The position numbers were made by a program, and so were the translations under genes. A DNA stretch of 6,579 bases from Sporomusa sp. (lineage in GTDB: Bacteria; Bacillota_C; Negativicutes; Sporomusales; Sporomusaceae): positions 1-6,579 of the forward strand of contig JAQSXM010000197.1 in the NCBI GenBank assembly GCA_029256645.1, in the 5' to 3' direction. Numbering within the stretch: position 1 is the first letter of the stretch; every line of letters begins with the position of its first letter. This document shows, one piece after another, positions 1-5,561 of this stretch. Below the pieces are notes generated by a model. It did not search any database, was not told where the DNA came from, and saw only the letters and a list, made by a program, of their open reading frames with translations.

Positions 1-438
1 TGCTTATTGCCTGTAGCTGAGGCGGTAGATGGCCAGTCCCTGGCAGGCGGGGGAGTTTTTATTGCCCCAGGGGGAGAAAACATGTCAGTGCAGGCAGGAC
101 CTGATAGGAAAGTTCAGTTTAAACTAGATAAGGGTCCTTCTGTGCACGGCGTCCGTCCTGCCGCAGATGTGCTATTCAAGTCGGTTGCTCAAGGTTTCAA
201 ATCAGTGGGTGTGTTAGCCATAATACTAACAGGTATGGGCTGTGATGGACGGGATGGTGTCCGGGCTATGAAAGAAGAATGCAACTGTTATTGTATTCTT
301 CAAAGTGAGCGTACTTGTGTGGTATATGGAATGCCGCATTGCGTTGCAGAGGCGGGCTTAGCCGATGAAACGGTTGATCTTACTAACATTTCCGCCCGCA
401 TTGTACAGATTGTTTTAGACGGAGGGGGATTACTATAA
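1..438 (+). CDS. cheB: Chemotaxis response regulator protein-glutamate methylesterase CheB, C-terminal part (5' end outside window)
   Basis: CheB removes methyl groups from (and deamidates) glutamate/glutamine side chains of chemoreceptors in the cytoplasm, opposing CheR. The frame is open from base 1, and about 145 residues are visible of a protein that is usually 340-360 long. The receiver domain, linker and catalytic Ser and His lie upstream of the window. Visible methylesterase landmarks are an EAxDG segment and IAPGG near the left edge, RPAADVLFKSVA (family RPS-D-LF-S) at bases 154-189, and LTGMGCDG with the catalytic Asp at 244-246. A VVYGMP block follows near 319-336. The TTG at base 7 is not a real start, because homology continues to the edge. 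The segment is unusually rich in cysteine (six between 241 and 342). The stop overlaps the proposed ATA start of cheR. Family assignment is secure; only completeness is limited. Confidence 0.94.
   Translation, partial: CLLPVAEAVDGQSLAGGGVFIAPGGENMSVQAGPDRKVQFKLDKGPSVHGVRPAADVLFKSVAQGFKSVGVLAIILTGMGCDGRDGVRAMKEECNCYCILQSERTCVVYGMPHCVAEAGLADETVDLTNISARIVQIVLDGGGLL
421..437 (+). promoter_or_regulatory. Shine-Dalgarno and near-cognate ATA start of cheR
   Basis: GGAGG (421-425, within GGAGGGGG) lies inside the last codons of cheB and is 9 bases ahead of an in-frame ATA at 435-437. That ATA overlaps the cheB stop as ATAA. In the cheR frame there is no ATG, GTG or TTG from here to 570. The in-frame ATT at 429 is too close to the site and the CTG at 447 is too far (21 bases). 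The layout equals a standard ATGA overlap with one G-to-A change, which leaves the cheB stop intact (TGA to TAA). Start by inference; not proven. Confidence 0.6.
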
Positions 439-1292
439 ACTCTAATCTGTCTCCAGCAGAATTCGCTTTATTCCAGGAGTATATAAAGGAACAATGTGGA
501 ATCGATTTCAATGAAGACAAATCCTACTTAATCGAAAGCCGGCTTTCAAAATTTTTAATTAAGTTTGAATTGGCCAGCTTTGAAGAGCTATACCGGATGC
601 TTAATAAACAACAAGATGCAGGCTTGGCTGAGAAAATAATTGATGCAATAACTACGAATGAAACGCTTTGGTTCCGGGATAAAACGCCGTGGATAACTTT
701 AGAAGAAGTATTATTACCTGCATATATTAATGAGATTAGGAGCGGCCAGCGCTCCAAGGTGAGAATATGGAGTGCAGCGTGCTCCTCAGGGCAGGAACCA
801 TATTCTATAGCAATGTGCATTGATCGCTATCTTAAGCGTTCCCGGGTGCAGGACGTTACCTTAGCCCATTTTGAAATACTCGCCACTGATATATCTTCAA
901 CCGTCCTAACACTCGCCCGGATGGGTAAATATGATACAATCTCGATGTCTAGAGGTCTGGACCACGAATACCGGGATACCTACTTCCAGCAAGAGGGTAG
1001 GATTTGGAAGCTTGCCGAAGTGGTGAAAGACGCAGTGGCATTTCGGCAGTTTAATCTTCAAAATAGCTTCATTGGATTAGGAAAATTTGACGCAGTATTT
1101 TGCCGGTATGTTACAATTTATTTCTCTGAGAAATTCAAAAAAACGGTTTTTTCAAAAATTGCCAACAGTCTAACAGAACAAGGGGTACTCTTCATTGGGA
1201 ATTCAGAGATATTTTTTGATTACAAAGAAAACTATGAAATGAGGCAGTACAAAAACGGGGCCTTTTTTAGGGTGAGGGGTGACTCTGAATGA
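435..1292 (+). CDS. cheR: Chemotaxis protein methyltransferase CheR
   Basis: CheR transfers methyl groups from S-adenosylmethionine to glutamates of chemoreceptors, providing adaptation memory. With the ATA start at 435 the product is 285 residues, the usual size. Residues about 5-60 form the helical N-terminal domain (SPAEF, YLIESRL). The SAM-binding domain follows: TTNET at 73-77, WFRD at 79-82, SAACSSGQEPYS at 113-124 as the SAM loop, ATDIS at 150-154, CRYV at 223-226 and IYF at 228-230. The usual CRNV block has Tyr for Asn at 225, and the usual FFR is WFR. A start at the TTG at 570 would remove 45 residues of conserved N-terminal domain and has no Shine-Dalgarno site, so I reject it. The last codons overlap cheY by ATGA. 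Function is near certain; the exact start is an inference. Confidence 0.93.
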   Translation: MNSNLSPAEFALFQEYIKEQCGIDFNEDKSYLIESRLSKFLIKFELASFEELYRMLNKQQDAGLAEKIIDAITTNETLWFRDKTPWITLEEVLLPAYINEIRSGQRSKVRIWSAACSSGQEPYSIAMCIDRYLKRSRVQDVTLAHFEILATDISSTVLTLARMGKYDTISMSRGLDHEYRDTYFQQEGRIWKLAEVVKDAVAFRQFNLQNSFIGLGKFDAVFCRYVTIYFSEKFKKTVFSKIANSLTEQGVLFIGNSEIFFDYKENYEMRQYKNGAFFRVRGDSE

Positions 1293-1666
1293 AAATTTTA
1301 TCAGTAGATGATTCAGCAATCATCAGGAAGATCATCTGTAGTGGGGTAGAACTGCTGGATTATGGGTTCATGGAAGCTGAGGATGGTCAGGAGGCTCTTC
1401 GTTTACTGGCACAGGAAGATGCTGCTGATATCGGTTTAATCCTTTTGGACTGGAATATGCCAGGTATGGGTGGTTTCGAATTTTTACAGAGAATAAAAAG
1501 TGATATTTCGTTAAGAGATATTCCTGTTATGATGGTTACAACCGAAAGTGAGAAGGCCTGTATTATCCAGGCAATACAGGCAGGCGCCATAAATTACCTG
1601 GTTAAACCGTTTTCTATTGAGGAATTGATGAAAAAAATATTAGAATGTACCGGGGAAGGGATATAG
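1289..1666 (+). CDS. cheY: CheY-like single-domain response regulator
   Basis: This is a 125-residue stand-alone receiver with no output domain, the size of CheY. It should be phosphorylated by CheA and act on the flagellar switch, in the cytoplasm. The acidic pocket is Asp7-Asp8, the phospho-acceptor is Asp54 (LLDWNMPG), the switch Thr is Thr84 or Thr85 (MMVTTES), and the conserved Lys is Lys106 in VKPF. The ATG overlaps the cheR stop as ATGA, with GAGGGG at 1274-1279 nine bases ahead, so the two are translationally coupled. It is followed two bases later by a CheX-like phosphatase, which supports a chemotaxis role over a generic receiver. The aromatic switch position of enteric CheY (Tyr106, just before the Lys) appears to be Tyr103 here (INYLVKP). 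Confidence 0.9.
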   Translation: MKILSVDDSAIIRKIICSGVELLDYGFMEAEDGQEALRLLAQEDAADIGLILLDWNMPGMGGFEFLQRIKSDISLRDIPVMMVTTESEKACIIQAIQAGAINYLVKPFSIEELMKKILECTGEGI

Positions 1667-1671
1667 ACATG
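1651..1671 (+). promoter_or_regulatory. Shine-Dalgarno deciding the cheX start
   Basis: GGGGAAGGG at 1652-1660 lies 8 bases before ATG at 1669. An in-frame ATG at 1645 overlaps cheY and has no purine-rich site ahead of it, so 1669 is preferred. Confidence 0.6.
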
Positions 1672-2142
1672 GAAATAGCCAAGAATGACTTTCTTCAAAA
1701 CTGCCTCTCCCGGGCTGTTATTGAGGTAATTGGTACAATCGCGGGCGTTGACTTTGTCCGGCATCCGGAAAGTACTCCCAAACAGCATAATAATTCAGGC
1801 GGACTGACCGGTGCTATGCTGGTTCACGGCGAAAGAAATGCGCTGCTTTCCATCACTCTGTCTAAGGGCGATGCCGCCGCTATCGTATCTGCTATGACTG
1901 GTGTAAATCAGTCAGGGCTGTCAGAGGCCGATTTATACGATGGTGTTGCGGAAATGGCAAATATGGTTGCCGGCAGGGCAAAAGCATTACTGTCGGGAAC
2001 CGGTTATCACTATGCGATTACGGCTCCTTTTACTATAGTTGGTGAAAAACATTTTATAGTGTATAAGAAGCAGGCAGCGCAGGTCTCTATGAGCTTTACT
2101 GCCGGTGAAATGGTAATCCAGTTAGGGTTGGCTTATGTATAA
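1669..2142 (+). CDS. cheX: CheX-like CheY-P phosphatase (CheC/CheX/FliY family)
   Basis: The product has 157 residues from the ATG at 1669. Proteins of this family dephosphorylate CheY-P in the cytoplasm. The diagnostic part is the helix around residues 92-104, reading AEMANMVAGRAK, which holds Glu95 and Asn98 in the ExxN phosphatase motif and the following small residue plus Gly. Only one such motif is visible, as in CheX; CheC has two. The N-terminal segment LSRAVIEVIGTIAGVDF and the C-terminal beta-strand-rich half (TIVGEKHFIVYKK, then VSMSFTAGEMVIQLG) also fit CheX. It starts two bases after the cheY stop, so substrate and phosphatase are made together. It is the last gene before a terminator. 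A CheC-like protein working with CheD is the alternative, but no cheD lies in the window. Confidence 0.82.
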   Translation: MEIAKNDFLQNCLSRAVIEVIGTIAGVDFVRHPESTPKQHNNSGGLTGAMLVHGERNALLSITLSKGDAAAIVSAMTGVNQSGLSEADLYDGVAEMANMVAGRAKALLSGTGYHYAITAPFTIVGEKHFIVYKKQAAQVSMSFTAGEMVIQLGLAYV

Positions 2143-2154
2143 CAGACAGAATAT

Positions 2155-2198
2155 AAAAAGCACGATTGAGCGGCTGCGGCTGGTCAACGTGCTTTTTT
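2155..2198 (+). terminator. Rho-independent terminator of the chemotaxis operon
   Basis: It lies 12 bases past the cheX stop. The stem GCACG (2160-2164) pairs with CGTGC (2188-2192), is extended inward by TTGA (2166-2169) with TCAA (2184-2187) past a bulged A, and outward by A5 with T6. A run of six T follows the stem (2193-2198). The loop is GC-rich. The opposing A-run makes weak termination from the other strand possible. Confidence 0.85.
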
Positions 2199-2375
2199 CT
2201 ATTTCTGCAATATAAATGCTCAGAATCCTGAAAGTCTGTATGAATGCCTGGATAGCTTGGAATTATATGAAAGTAACGCTTTCTTAGTGCGTTCTAACTG
2301 GCTTATCAGCAAGTACTGCTAATTGCAAATAGGTTAAAGACAAGAATTGGAGTCTTAGAAGGGGGGCATATAACC
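2199..2375 (+). other. Intergenic leader before the ABC-type unit; no convincing gene or promoter
   Basis: This spacer separates the chemotaxis terminator from the membrane-protein gene and must hold that unit's promoter, but I find no clear -35/-10 pair. There are two small inverted repeats. GAAAG/CTTTC (2269-2273 and 2279-2283) has a 5-base loop. AAGAC/GTCTT (2337-2341 and 2352-2356) has a 10-base loop and sits just upstream of the Shine-Dalgarno. One frame is open from the stop at 2167 to TAA at 2320 but has no usable start, and its length is unremarkable by chance. Confidence 0.5.
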
Positions 2376-2378
2376 TTG
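2359..2378 (+). promoter_or_regulatory. Shine-Dalgarno and TTG start of the large membrane protein
   Basis: AAGGGGGG (2359-2366) is 9 bases ahead of TTG at 2376. The next in-frame ATG, at 2394, would be 27 bases away. The six extra residues (MRHIRK) add positive charge to the cytoplasmic N-terminus. Confidence 0.65.
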
Positions 2379-4727
2379 AGACATATTCGAAAAATGTTTG
2401 TACGCACCTTCATTGCCAATTCCTTTAACCGTGACCTGGTGGTGCTTGTTATTATCAGTGTAGCTATCGGGTCATTTTTAGGAAGTTTAGTATCAAGGGC
2501 TGCTAACTCATATTTTTCAGGAACCATTTCTACCCTTGTTGGCGATTACGGTGAGTTTGATGTTATTATTAATATCCGCGAAGAAATGAAAGCAGAGGGA
2601 CGGGCTCAAGCCGAAAAGATTCTAGCGCAGGTATATCCAGGTGCTAAATTAAAGGAGGGGCCGACCTTAACCGGCTTAACCAGCTTTTTTGTTGGGCTTC
2701 CGGCTGAATATAAGACAAAACAAACCTATGAGGCGCTAGATACTACATTTGGCAGTGTTCCCGGCCGTTCCGGCATTAGTATTATGACTGAACCACGTGT
2801 TACCGTTAAGGGCGTGCCGGAGGGGGCAAGAAACATTATTATTGAGCAGATAATGCAAATAGAAGGGGTGTTATTTGCCTTTCGGGACGGCGGCTCAGTA
2901 ACAGTAATTGTAGCAACCCTGGATAAATCAGCTTATGTCAATGACGAGGTTGAGAAGCTGCTTAAGCAGTATCAGTTGATAGAGATTGCTTTTCCTGTTG
3001 GCAGTGAGCCGGAAAATCCGATTCGGTTGGGTGAACAAATTGCTGAGGGTATCCGGGCCGATAAAGCGGTAGGTTTTGCAGAGAGTGTATCTGCCGATAC
3101 CAAAAATGATGAAATGGTGTACCTGGTGAGTACCATGCTGGAGCTTAAGCGGTTTCTTTCAGCTTATATCACGCAGGTCACTATTACCCCAGCGGCGGGC
3201 ATTAAATTTACACCCGGCGATGTAATCGCTTTTCAGGGATCGGCACCGAGCGAACCGGTAGCCGCTAATGTACCAGAGTCGGGAAATGTTCTGGTCCAAA
3301 TAACTGAGGTTGGCGGCGATGGCTTGGCTAAAGGCATGATTACGCAGGGCGATGGTGCGCAAATGGCTAATAACCAGGGTTATGTAGTTATAAATAATAC
3401 AGTAGGTGCTCAGGCCGGTACGGCGTCAATTCATAATCCGCGGCAGCAGTTAGGGAATGCCCTGAATGAAACAGCTAAACTTGTTGGGCAAATTCCGGGT
3501 TTTGCTCAGGATGCCCAGCAGATGACTACCGTTGCCAGCAGCGCCCTCAACAGCTACGGCAGCAGCCTTGCTGCCATTGAGCAGACCCTGGTAAGTCTGG
3601 AGGGGGCCGGCGCAACCATTCAGTCTGCGACTAGCGGTCTGGCCAATATTAACACCAGCGGTATTCAGGCCCAGCTTGATAATTCCTCGCGTGCTCTAGG
3701 TGGTCTTGTAGGGACATTTCAAGTGATTAAGGTGATAAATCCCGATATTGCCACTTCAATTAATGAGTTGACAACTACGCAGCAAAACCTGGATAATCTC
3801 CGCTCAGGCTTAAGCCAATTAGACAATGTGGCCGCCAATGCCCGCCAGGCGCGTTCGGCGATTGATAATATAGTAGCCAACGGACATAATACTATAGCCA
3901 CTTTACGTGCCTTTGACGTCGATAACGCCAGGCAGACGTTAAACAGTGCCAGTACCCATCTGGCTCAGGTTCAACAGTTTAATACTCCCTTGATTGCGAC
4001 GCAATTACAGGTGCTGGGATCAGCTATTCCCAATCTGCGGGATGATGAAATTAGCCGCTCGATACAGCTTCTGGATAAGGTTATTGCCGGACAGGTAAGC
4101 CCCAGTCAGCGAATTCAGATCTTAACAAATGGCAATATCAGCCCTGATTTTGTTGCACCTGTTATCTATCGTGAAGTGGGGCATAGTAACCTCTCCTTAT
4201 ATAAGTCCGAGCTGGGGGTTGTCGAGCCTGATCCCCGGGCTGAAGTTATGACAATTCTGACCCAGGTCAAAGCCATTCTTGCCGGTATGATTGCGCTCAT
4301 TGCCGCAATCTTATTCTTAGTGCTTGACCATACGGCCATCATGTCGGTCATTCGCCGAAACCGCTCAGTGAATAAAGTGCAGGCCAAAGGGTGGCGCCGG
4401 TTTTTTCAAAGTATAAAAAATACCCTCACTGCACCTGAGTGTTTGTACGGTATGGCGATTGGCGCCACGCTGCTTACCGCTATGTTTATCCTGGCTGGTG
4501 GAGGCATTCCCTATCTGCCCTGGATTGGAGTACCGTTTCTGGGGGCCTTGTTTGGGCTGATTGTAGCTAATAATACAGAGAAGATAAGTCCGGTTTCTAT
4601 CGATGAGGTGACTGCAGGAGAAGCACTGGGGTTGTCATTTGATGAAGTTATGCGGGAGATTGTCATTCCCAATGGTCGCCCTGGCCTCTTGCAAAAACTT
4701 AACCGGCGGAAAATGAAATTTAAATAA
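2376..4727 (+). CDS. Large envelope-spanning membrane protein, probable membrane partner of the downstream ABC ATPase (family not recognised)
   Basis: This 783-residue protein belongs to no family I can name. A basic N-terminus is followed by one membrane span (about 20-40), then an extracytoplasmic part (about 41-628), a span (about 632-653), a basic cytoplasmic loop (about 656-686), two more spans (about 688-709 and 713-731) and a cytoplasmic tail of about 50 residues. One N-terminal span, a giant ectodomain and three C-terminal spans recall FtsX/MacB-type (type VII) ABC subunits, but I see no FtsX or MacB signature. The ectodomain seems to have mixed alpha/beta modules (about 58-270), a beta-rich, glycine-containing module (about 268-345), and a long Ala/Ser/Asn/Gln/Thr-rich helical stretch (about 355-580) likely to form coiled coils. 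The only cysteine is Cys689. The tail (746-772) matches the EAA-loop spacing of ABC importer permeases. The ATPase gene starts 14 bases after the stop, so they are almost certainly one transcript. Substrate unknown. Confidence 0.75.
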   Translation: MRHIRKMFVRTFIANSFNRDLVVLVIISVAIGSFLGSLVSRAANSYFSGTISTLVGDYGEFDVIINIREEMKAEGRAQAEKILAQVYPGAKLKEGPTLTGLTSFFVGLPAEYKTKQTYEALDTTFGSVPGRSGISIMTEPRVTVKGVPEGARNIIIEQIMQIEGVLFAFRDGGSVTVIVATLDKSAYVNDEVEKLLKQYQLIEIAFPVGSEPENPIRLGEQIAEGIRADKAVGFAESVSADTKNDEMVYLVSTMLELKRFLSAYITQVTITPAAGIKFTPGDVIAFQGSAPSEPVAANVPESGNVLVQITEVGGDGLAKGMITQGDGAQMANNQGYVVINNTVGAQAGTASIHNPRQQLGNALNETAKLVGQIPGFAQDAQQMTTVASSALNSYGSSLAAIEQTLVSLEGAGATIQSATSGLANINTSGIQAQLDNSSRALGGLVGTFQVIKVINPDIATSINELTTTQQNLDNLRSGLSQLDNVAANARQARSAIDNIVANGHNTIATLRAFDVDNARQTLNSASTHLAQVQQFNTPLIATQLQVLGSAIPNLRDDEISRSIQLLDKVIAGQVSPSQRIQILTNGNISPDFVAPVIYREVGHSNLSLYKSELGVVEPDPRAEVMTILTQVKAILAGMIALIAAILFLVLDHTAIMSVIRRNRSVNKVQAKGWRRFFQSIKNTLTAPECLYGMAIGATLLTAMFILAGGGIPYLPWIGVPFLGALFGLIVANNTEKISPVSIDEVTAGEALGLSFDEVMREIVIPNGRPGLLQKLNRRKMKFK

Positions 4728-4729
4728 GC

Positions 4730-4744
4730 GGAGAGATGGGCATG
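4730..4744 (+). promoter_or_regulatory. Shine-Dalgarno deciding the ATPase start
   Basis: GGAG (4730-4733) is 8 bases from the ATG at 4742 but only 2 bases from the in-frame ATG at 4736. The later start gives the usual ATPase opening MLVIQNLYKQFG and is preferred; the difference is two residues. Confidence 0.6.
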
Positions 4745-5515
4745 CTTGTTATCCAAAATCTCTATAAACAATTTGGTAGCCTGGTGGCTATAAATGATGT
4801 TAATCTTACTGTTAATAAAGGGAAGACAGTGGTGCTCATGGGGCCGTCAGGCTGTGGCAAGTCAACCACTATTCGTGCGATTAACCGGCTGGTAGAGCCT
4901 GACCGTGGCTCTATCATGCTGAGTGGTGCTAATATCCTGACAATGCAACCCGATGAACTGCGTGATATTCGTAAGCGCATCGGCTTTGTGTTTCAGCATT
5001 TTAATCTTATTAGCCGGTTAACCACCGCTGAGAATGTCATGTTAGGTTTAGTTATGAGCGGTATGAATAAAGAATTAGCCAGGGACAAAGCAATTGAGTC
5101 CCTGAGTAAAGTTGGGTTGGAGAATCATCTGGAGCATCGGCCCAATGAATTATCCGGCGGACAGCAACAACGTGTTGGCATTGCCAGGGCTCTGGCTTAT
5201 GAACCTGAGCTTATGCTCTGGGACGAGCCAACCGCTTCACTGGATCCAATCCTGGTGCGAGAGGTATTGATTGTTATGGAGGAGCTAGCCCGCTATCGAG
5301 CCAGTACTATGCTTGTGGTAACCCATGAACTGCCTTTTGCCCTGCGTGTCGCCGATGAAATCGTCCTGATGGATGAAGGGTGCATTGTCGAGGTTGGTGC
5401 CCCCTCACAGGTTTTTGTTAATCCTGCTTCAGATATCGGGAAGAAATATAAAGAATTAATTGAATACCAAATGAATACCAGTGCCCAAAGCCTGTCGGGA
5501 AATCGCATTGAATAG
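4742..5515 (+). CDS. ABC transporter ATP-binding protein, polar amino acid (GlnQ/HisP)-like
   Basis: This is a complete 257-residue ABC ATPase with all motifs intact: Walker A GPSGCGKST at 34-42, Q-loop Gln85 in VFQHFNL, signature LSGGQ at 137-141, Walker B ending in Asp161 with catalytic Glu162, D-loop SLD at 166-168 and H-loop His195. The Q-loop context (FQHFNLISRLTTAENV), DEPTASLDP and VADEIVLMDEGCIVEVGAP are typical of the GlnQ/HisP group that drives amino-acid importers. Yet no permease of that type and no solute-binding protein is next to it. The partner should be the 783-residue membrane protein 14 bases upstream. It hydrolyses ATP on the cytoplasmic face; the cargo, and whether it imports, exports or does mechanical work, cannot be told. 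The common automatic label 'amino acid ABC transporter' would probably mislead here. An in-frame ATG at 4736 is an alternative start. Confidence 0.93.
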   Translation: MLVIQNLYKQFGSLVAINDVNLTVNKGKTVVLMGPSGCGKSTTIRAINRLVEPDRGSIMLSGANILTMQPDELRDIRKRIGFVFQHFNLISRLTTAENVMLGLVMSGMNKELARDKAIESLSKVGLENHLEHRPNELSGGQQQRVGIARALAYEPELMLWDEPTASLDPILVREVLIVMEELARYRASTMLVVTHELPFALRVADEIVLMDEGCIVEVGAPSQVFVNPASDIGKKYKELIEYQMNTSAQSLSGNRIE

Positions 5516-5560
5516 GTAAAAAAGCACCATGAACAATTTAGTTCATGGTGCTTTTTTACC
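5515..5560. terminator. Bidirectional Rho-independent terminator between the ABC unit and tetR
   Basis: A perfect 20-bp stem (5515-5534 with 5541-5560) closes a 6-base loop, AATTTA. The arms carry A6 on one side and T6 on the other around GCACCATGAAC/GTTCATGGTGC, so each strand gives a hairpin followed by a U-run. The stem's first base is the last base of the ATPase stop codon, and the other end is one base from the tetR stop. It serves both convergent genes. Confidence 0.95.
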
Positions 5561-5561
5561 T

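Noticed and set aside
570..1292. cheR starting at TTG 570 (240 residues)
   Set aside because: No Shine-Dalgarno is ahead of it, and 45 upstream residues match the conserved CheR N-terminal domain in the same frame.
1895..1914. TGACTG-N8-CAGTCA inverted repeat as a second TetR operator
   Set aside because: It lies inside cheX coding sequence, and arm order and spacing differ from ACTGAC-N4-GTCAGT.
2170..2322. Open frame in the intergenic leader encoding a peptide ending LISKYC
   Set aside because: It has no usable start, overlaps the terminator, and about 50 open codons is not unusual by chance. It could be a decayed gene end, but nothing supports that.
2376..4727. Membrane protein as a methyl-accepting receptor, given the nearby chemotaxis genes and helical stretch
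   Set aside because: The helical part is predicted extracytoplasmic, the conserved receptor signalling hairpin and HAMP are absent, and a terminator separates it from the chemotaxis operon.
524..5508. Other open frames antisense to the named genes (for example 524-820, 4511-4771 and 4762-4980 on the minus strand)
   Set aside because: They mirror strongly supported genes and show no family motifs or own Shine-Dalgarno sites.
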